Source: Leisingera aquaemixtae
GTDB taxonomy: Bacteria; Pseudomonadota; Alphaproteobacteria; Rhodobacterales; Rhodobacteraceae
Length of the DNA: 64,000 bases
Assembly: GCF_001458395.1 (NCBI RefSeq)
Contig: NZ_CYSR01000031.1
Location: 248,001-312,000, forward strand
Direction: 5' to 3'
Shown: in pieces, positions 62,090 through 64,000 of the stretch
How positions within the stretch are numbered: position 1 is the first letter of the stretch
Layout of the letters: the number at the start of each line of letters is the position of its first letter
Made by a program: the position numbers and the translations under genes
Notes under the pieces: model-generated
What the model was told of the DNA's origin: nothing
Databases searched by the model: none
The model's input: only the letters and a program-made list of their open reading frames with translations

Positions 62090-63064
62090 ATGTTGTGGTT
62101 GGCAAGTGTGCTGGGACTTGTAGCGGTTGGTAGTGCGGTCTTTGCAGAAACCGGGGCGGACGAAGATGACTCCGAAGCGCGGCGCGAGCCGGAGCTGGAG
62201 GGAGACGGTCTCGACGGCGGCTTTGTCGAGCCGGGCGGCGGATCCGTCACCGATACGGAAAACGGTGATATTCTGTCGGGCAGCGAGGCGGCGGACAGCT
62301 TGTCCGGCGGTGCCGGGGATGACCAGATCGGCGGATACGGCGGCGGCGATTGGATTGACGGCGGCACCGGCAGTGACTCTCTTTACGGCCAAAATGGTGA
62401 CGACAGCCTGTTTGGCGGAGACGGCCAGGACTTGCTGCATGGCGAGGACGGTGCCGACTGGCTGGAGGGCGGCGCCGGCGGTGACAGTCTTTACGGGCAT
62501 TTCGGAAACGACAGCCTGCTGGGGGGCAGCGGGGCGGATCTCCTGCACGGCGGCCAGGGCCAGGATTGGATGGAAGGCGGTGCGGGCGAGGATACGCTGC
62601 ACGGCAACGACGGCAATGACAGCCTGACCGGCGGCGCCGGGGATGACGCGCTGTTCGGCGGTTACGGCAATGATGTGGTGTCCGGTGCAGGGGACGGAAC
62701 AGAACAGGATTTCGTAAACGGCGGAGACGGGGATGACACGCTGATTGCCGGTGCGGGCGATGTGCTGACCGGCGGCGCTGGTGCGGATCAGTTCATGGCT
62801 GGCAGCTGGACCGGCAGCACGGGGGCAGTTCAGCTGATGGACTACGACGCGGACGAGGATCAGCTGGTGGTCGTCTGGGAATTCGAAGACGGGGAGGAGC
62901 CCACGCTGGAGGTGCGGCAGAACCCGGATGATGCGGCGGAGCAGCTGATCCTGGTGAATGGCCAGACTGCCTTGCGGGTTTCCGGGGCCGAGGGGCTCAC
63001 CGCCGGGGATTTGGTTCTGATCGACCCGGAATCGGCGGCGGGTACCGGGCTGCTGCCGCAATAG
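62090..63064 (+). CDS. RTX calcium-binding repeat protein
   Basis: A 324-residue acidic protein. An N-terminal hydrophobic segment (MLWLASVLGLVAVGSAVFAE) looks like a signal peptide or anchor, unlike most RTX proteins. A linker rich in D, E and G (about 22-70) leads into about ten to twelve RTX nonapeptides from residue 60 to 235 (for example GGAGDDQIGGYGGGDWIDGG). A short beta-rich tail ends VLIDPESAAGTGLLPQ. The N-terminal segment makes Sec export more likely than type I secretion, which would be unusual. The function is unknown; calcium binding in the repeats is expected. Confidence 0.8.
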   Translation: MLWLASVLGLVAVGSAVFAETGADEDDSEARREPELEGDGLDGGFVEPGGGSVTDTENGDILSGSEAADSLSGGAGDDQIGGYGGGDWIDGGTGSDSLYGQNGDDSLFGGDGQDLLHGEDGADWLEGGAGGDSLYGHFGNDSLLGGSGADLLHGGQGQDWMEGGAGEDTLHGNDGNDSLTGGAGDDALFGGYGNDVVSGAGDGTEQDFVNGGDGDDTLIAGAGDVLTGGAGADQFMAGSWTGSTGAVQLMDYDADEDQLVVVWEFEDGEEPTLEVRQNPDDAAEQLILVNGQTALRVSGAEGLTAGDLVLIDPESAAGTGLLPQ

Positions 63065-63222
63065 CCTTGGCATACGGCGCCCGCCAGTTAGCCTTTGCCT
63101 TTACAGCGGAAACATCATATATGCGCGCATCTGCCGTGATTCCGCGGCAGGTTTCTCCATGGGCCTGTGCTGGACGACATCCCGGCCTGAGCCATCCACT
63201 TTAACCTATGAAGGAGACCCCG

Positions 63223-63492
63223 ATGTCGATCACTGCGGAAGAAAAAGCGCGCCTGATGAAAGAATTCGCAACCAAGGACGGCGACACCGGCTCGCCGGAA
63301 GTCCAGGTTGCAATCCTGACCTCGCGCATCAACACCCTGACTGAGCACTTCAAAACCCACAAGAAGGACAACCACGGCCGCCGTGGTCTCCTGAAGATGG
63401 TTGCTCAGCGCCGCAAGCTGCTGGACTACACCAAAGGCAAGGATGAGGCCCGTTACCAGGACCTGATCAAGCGCCTGGGCATCCGCCGCTAA
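63223..63492 (+). CDS. rpsO: 30S ribosomal protein S15
   Basis: S15 organises the central 16S domain. The 89 residues include [20 protein letters not shown] and [20 protein letters not shown], which are unmistakable. AAGGAGACC lies seven bases before the ATG at 63223, which matches the family start. It is separated from both truB (2.1 kb upstream) and pnp (11 kb upstream), with its own terminator. Confidence 0.98.
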   Translation: MSITAEEKARLMKEFATKDGDTGSPEVQVAILTSRINTLTEHFKTHKKDNHGRRGLLKMVAQRRKLLDYTKGKDEARYQDLIKRLGIRR

Positions 63493-63515
63493 TCCGCGCT
63501 TATCCGGATTTTTTG

Positions 63516-63544
63516 ACGCCCGTTCCGAAAGGAGCGGGCGTTTT
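63516..63544 (+). terminator. Rho-independent terminator of rpsO
   Basis: ACGCCCGTTCC-GAAA-GGAGCGGGCG makes a stem with one wobble pair, followed by TTTT. Confidence 0.88.
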
Positions 63545-63705
63545 CCGTTGCACCGGCATCCTTCGGCAACGGGCGGCTCCCGCGCCCGCAGGCTCTCCGG
63601 CTGCGCCTGTCAGCCTTTGAGCTTGGGCATAGCCCGTGCTGCGCACGGTCGGTTGCCGCTTGAAGACGGTCGAGCCTTCGAAGGGCGGCGGCGGATCCGA
63701 AAGAG

Positions 63706-63733
63706 AAACGCCGCCCCAAATGGAGCGGCGTTT
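63706..63733 (-). terminator. Terminator of the partial aldehyde dehydrogenase gene
   Basis: Read on the minus strand, AAACGCCGC and GCGGCGTTT form a nine-base-pair stem around a ten-base loop that can pair further, followed by CTCTTT. It lies 26 bases past the stop codon. Confidence 0.75.
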
Positions 63734-63758
63734 GGTCCGTTTCAGGGGCCGGCCGGTT

Positions 63759-64000
63759 TTACTCGCCGTAGGGCACCCAGATGTTCTTGACCTCCGTGGC
63801 CTCTTGCAGGAAGCGCTTGGTCTGGTCCTGCATCCAGTCAGTCGCAGTTCCGTTGTTGACCCAGGTGCGCTTCAGATTGCCCGCGGATGCCGCTTCGATT
63901 GCCGCCGACAGATCGGAGGAGGAGAAGCTCCAGACTGCATCCACATTCAAATGCGAGGACAGCGCCTTTGCCAGCTCTGCATGGCTGCCGGTCAGAATGT
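63759..64000 (-). CDS. Aldehyde dehydrogenase C-terminus, cut by window end
   Basis: The reading frame is open from the right edge of the window to a TAA at 63759 and gives about 80 residues, including SSHLNVDAVWSFSSSDLSAA and the end VKNIWVPYGE. I recall this C-terminal wording from long (about 780-residue) two-part aldehyde dehydrogenases of Rhodobacteraceae, but the catalytic core lies outside the window, so the call is provisional. Confidence 0.6.
   Translation of the reverse strand, partial: ILTGSHAELAKALSSHLNVDAVWSFSSSDLSAAIEAASAGNLKRTWVNNGTATDWMQDQTKRFLQEATEVKNIWVPYGE

Overview
The window is a stretch of high-GC alphaproteobacterial chromosome. Gene content and protein wording point to the Rhodobacteraceae, Roseobacter group, most like Phaeobacter or Leisingera: an SDHAF4-like DUF1674 protein, an invasion-locus-B family protein, a DUF3035 lipoprotein, long-form SerA with SerC preceded by a serC-motif-like leader, a rpsT-dnaA pair, and a heparinase-like gene beside rsmB and purH. 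The species call is inference. Coding density is about 90 %. I saw no rRNA, tRNA, CRISPR array, insertion sequence or prophage.

Layout. 0-8 kb: a periplasmic-binding protein with an inserted ion-channel pore, hutD/hutF meeting tail to tail, dapD, a GntR regulator with a threonine-dehydratase-like enzyme, and a LOG-family protein. 8-14 kb: a secreted RTX metalloprotease, rlmN, two small exported proteins, an asparaginase, and an ArsR-SRPBCC-YciI operon. 14-22 kb: serine and glycine metabolism, with serB, serC and serA, a metallophosphoesterase, and the kbl-tdh threonine degradation operon. 22-31 kb: a VOC protein, a cold-shock protein, an XRE-cupin regulator divergent from a thiolase, and a sensory block (CheY-like receiver, PAS histidine kinase, very large CheB-CheR-PAS hybrid). 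31-38 kb: ubiE-ubiB, mutM, an enoyl-CoA hydratase, rpsT and dnaA. 38-50 kb: rarD, a phosphodiester-glycosidase-like protein coupled to rbfA, dapB, rsmB, a heparinase-like protein, purH, lspA, a lipoprotein and a paired active/inactive M16 peptidase operon. 50-64 kb: pnp, a glycosyltransferase with manC, a peroxiredoxin, two aldehyde dehydrogenases (the second cut by the window end), azlCD with a regulator, rluA-like, truB, a small islet (DUF1643 and an RTX protein) and rpsO.

How it works together. Most genes are housekeeping: serine, glycine, lysine and purine synthesis, ubiquinone synthesis, ribosome maturation and RNA modification, DNA repair and replication initiation. The less ordinary parts are the channel-containing binding protein whose pore lacks the usual potassium filter, the threonine dehydrogenase that has lost all four structural-zinc cysteines, the sensory block with no chemotaxis receptors or CheA in view, two RTX proteins without an adjacent exporter, and a family of palindromic repeats sitting at gene 3' ends.

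I did not find a clear new multi-gene system. The best leads are single-protein oddities and non-coding structure, listed as findings.
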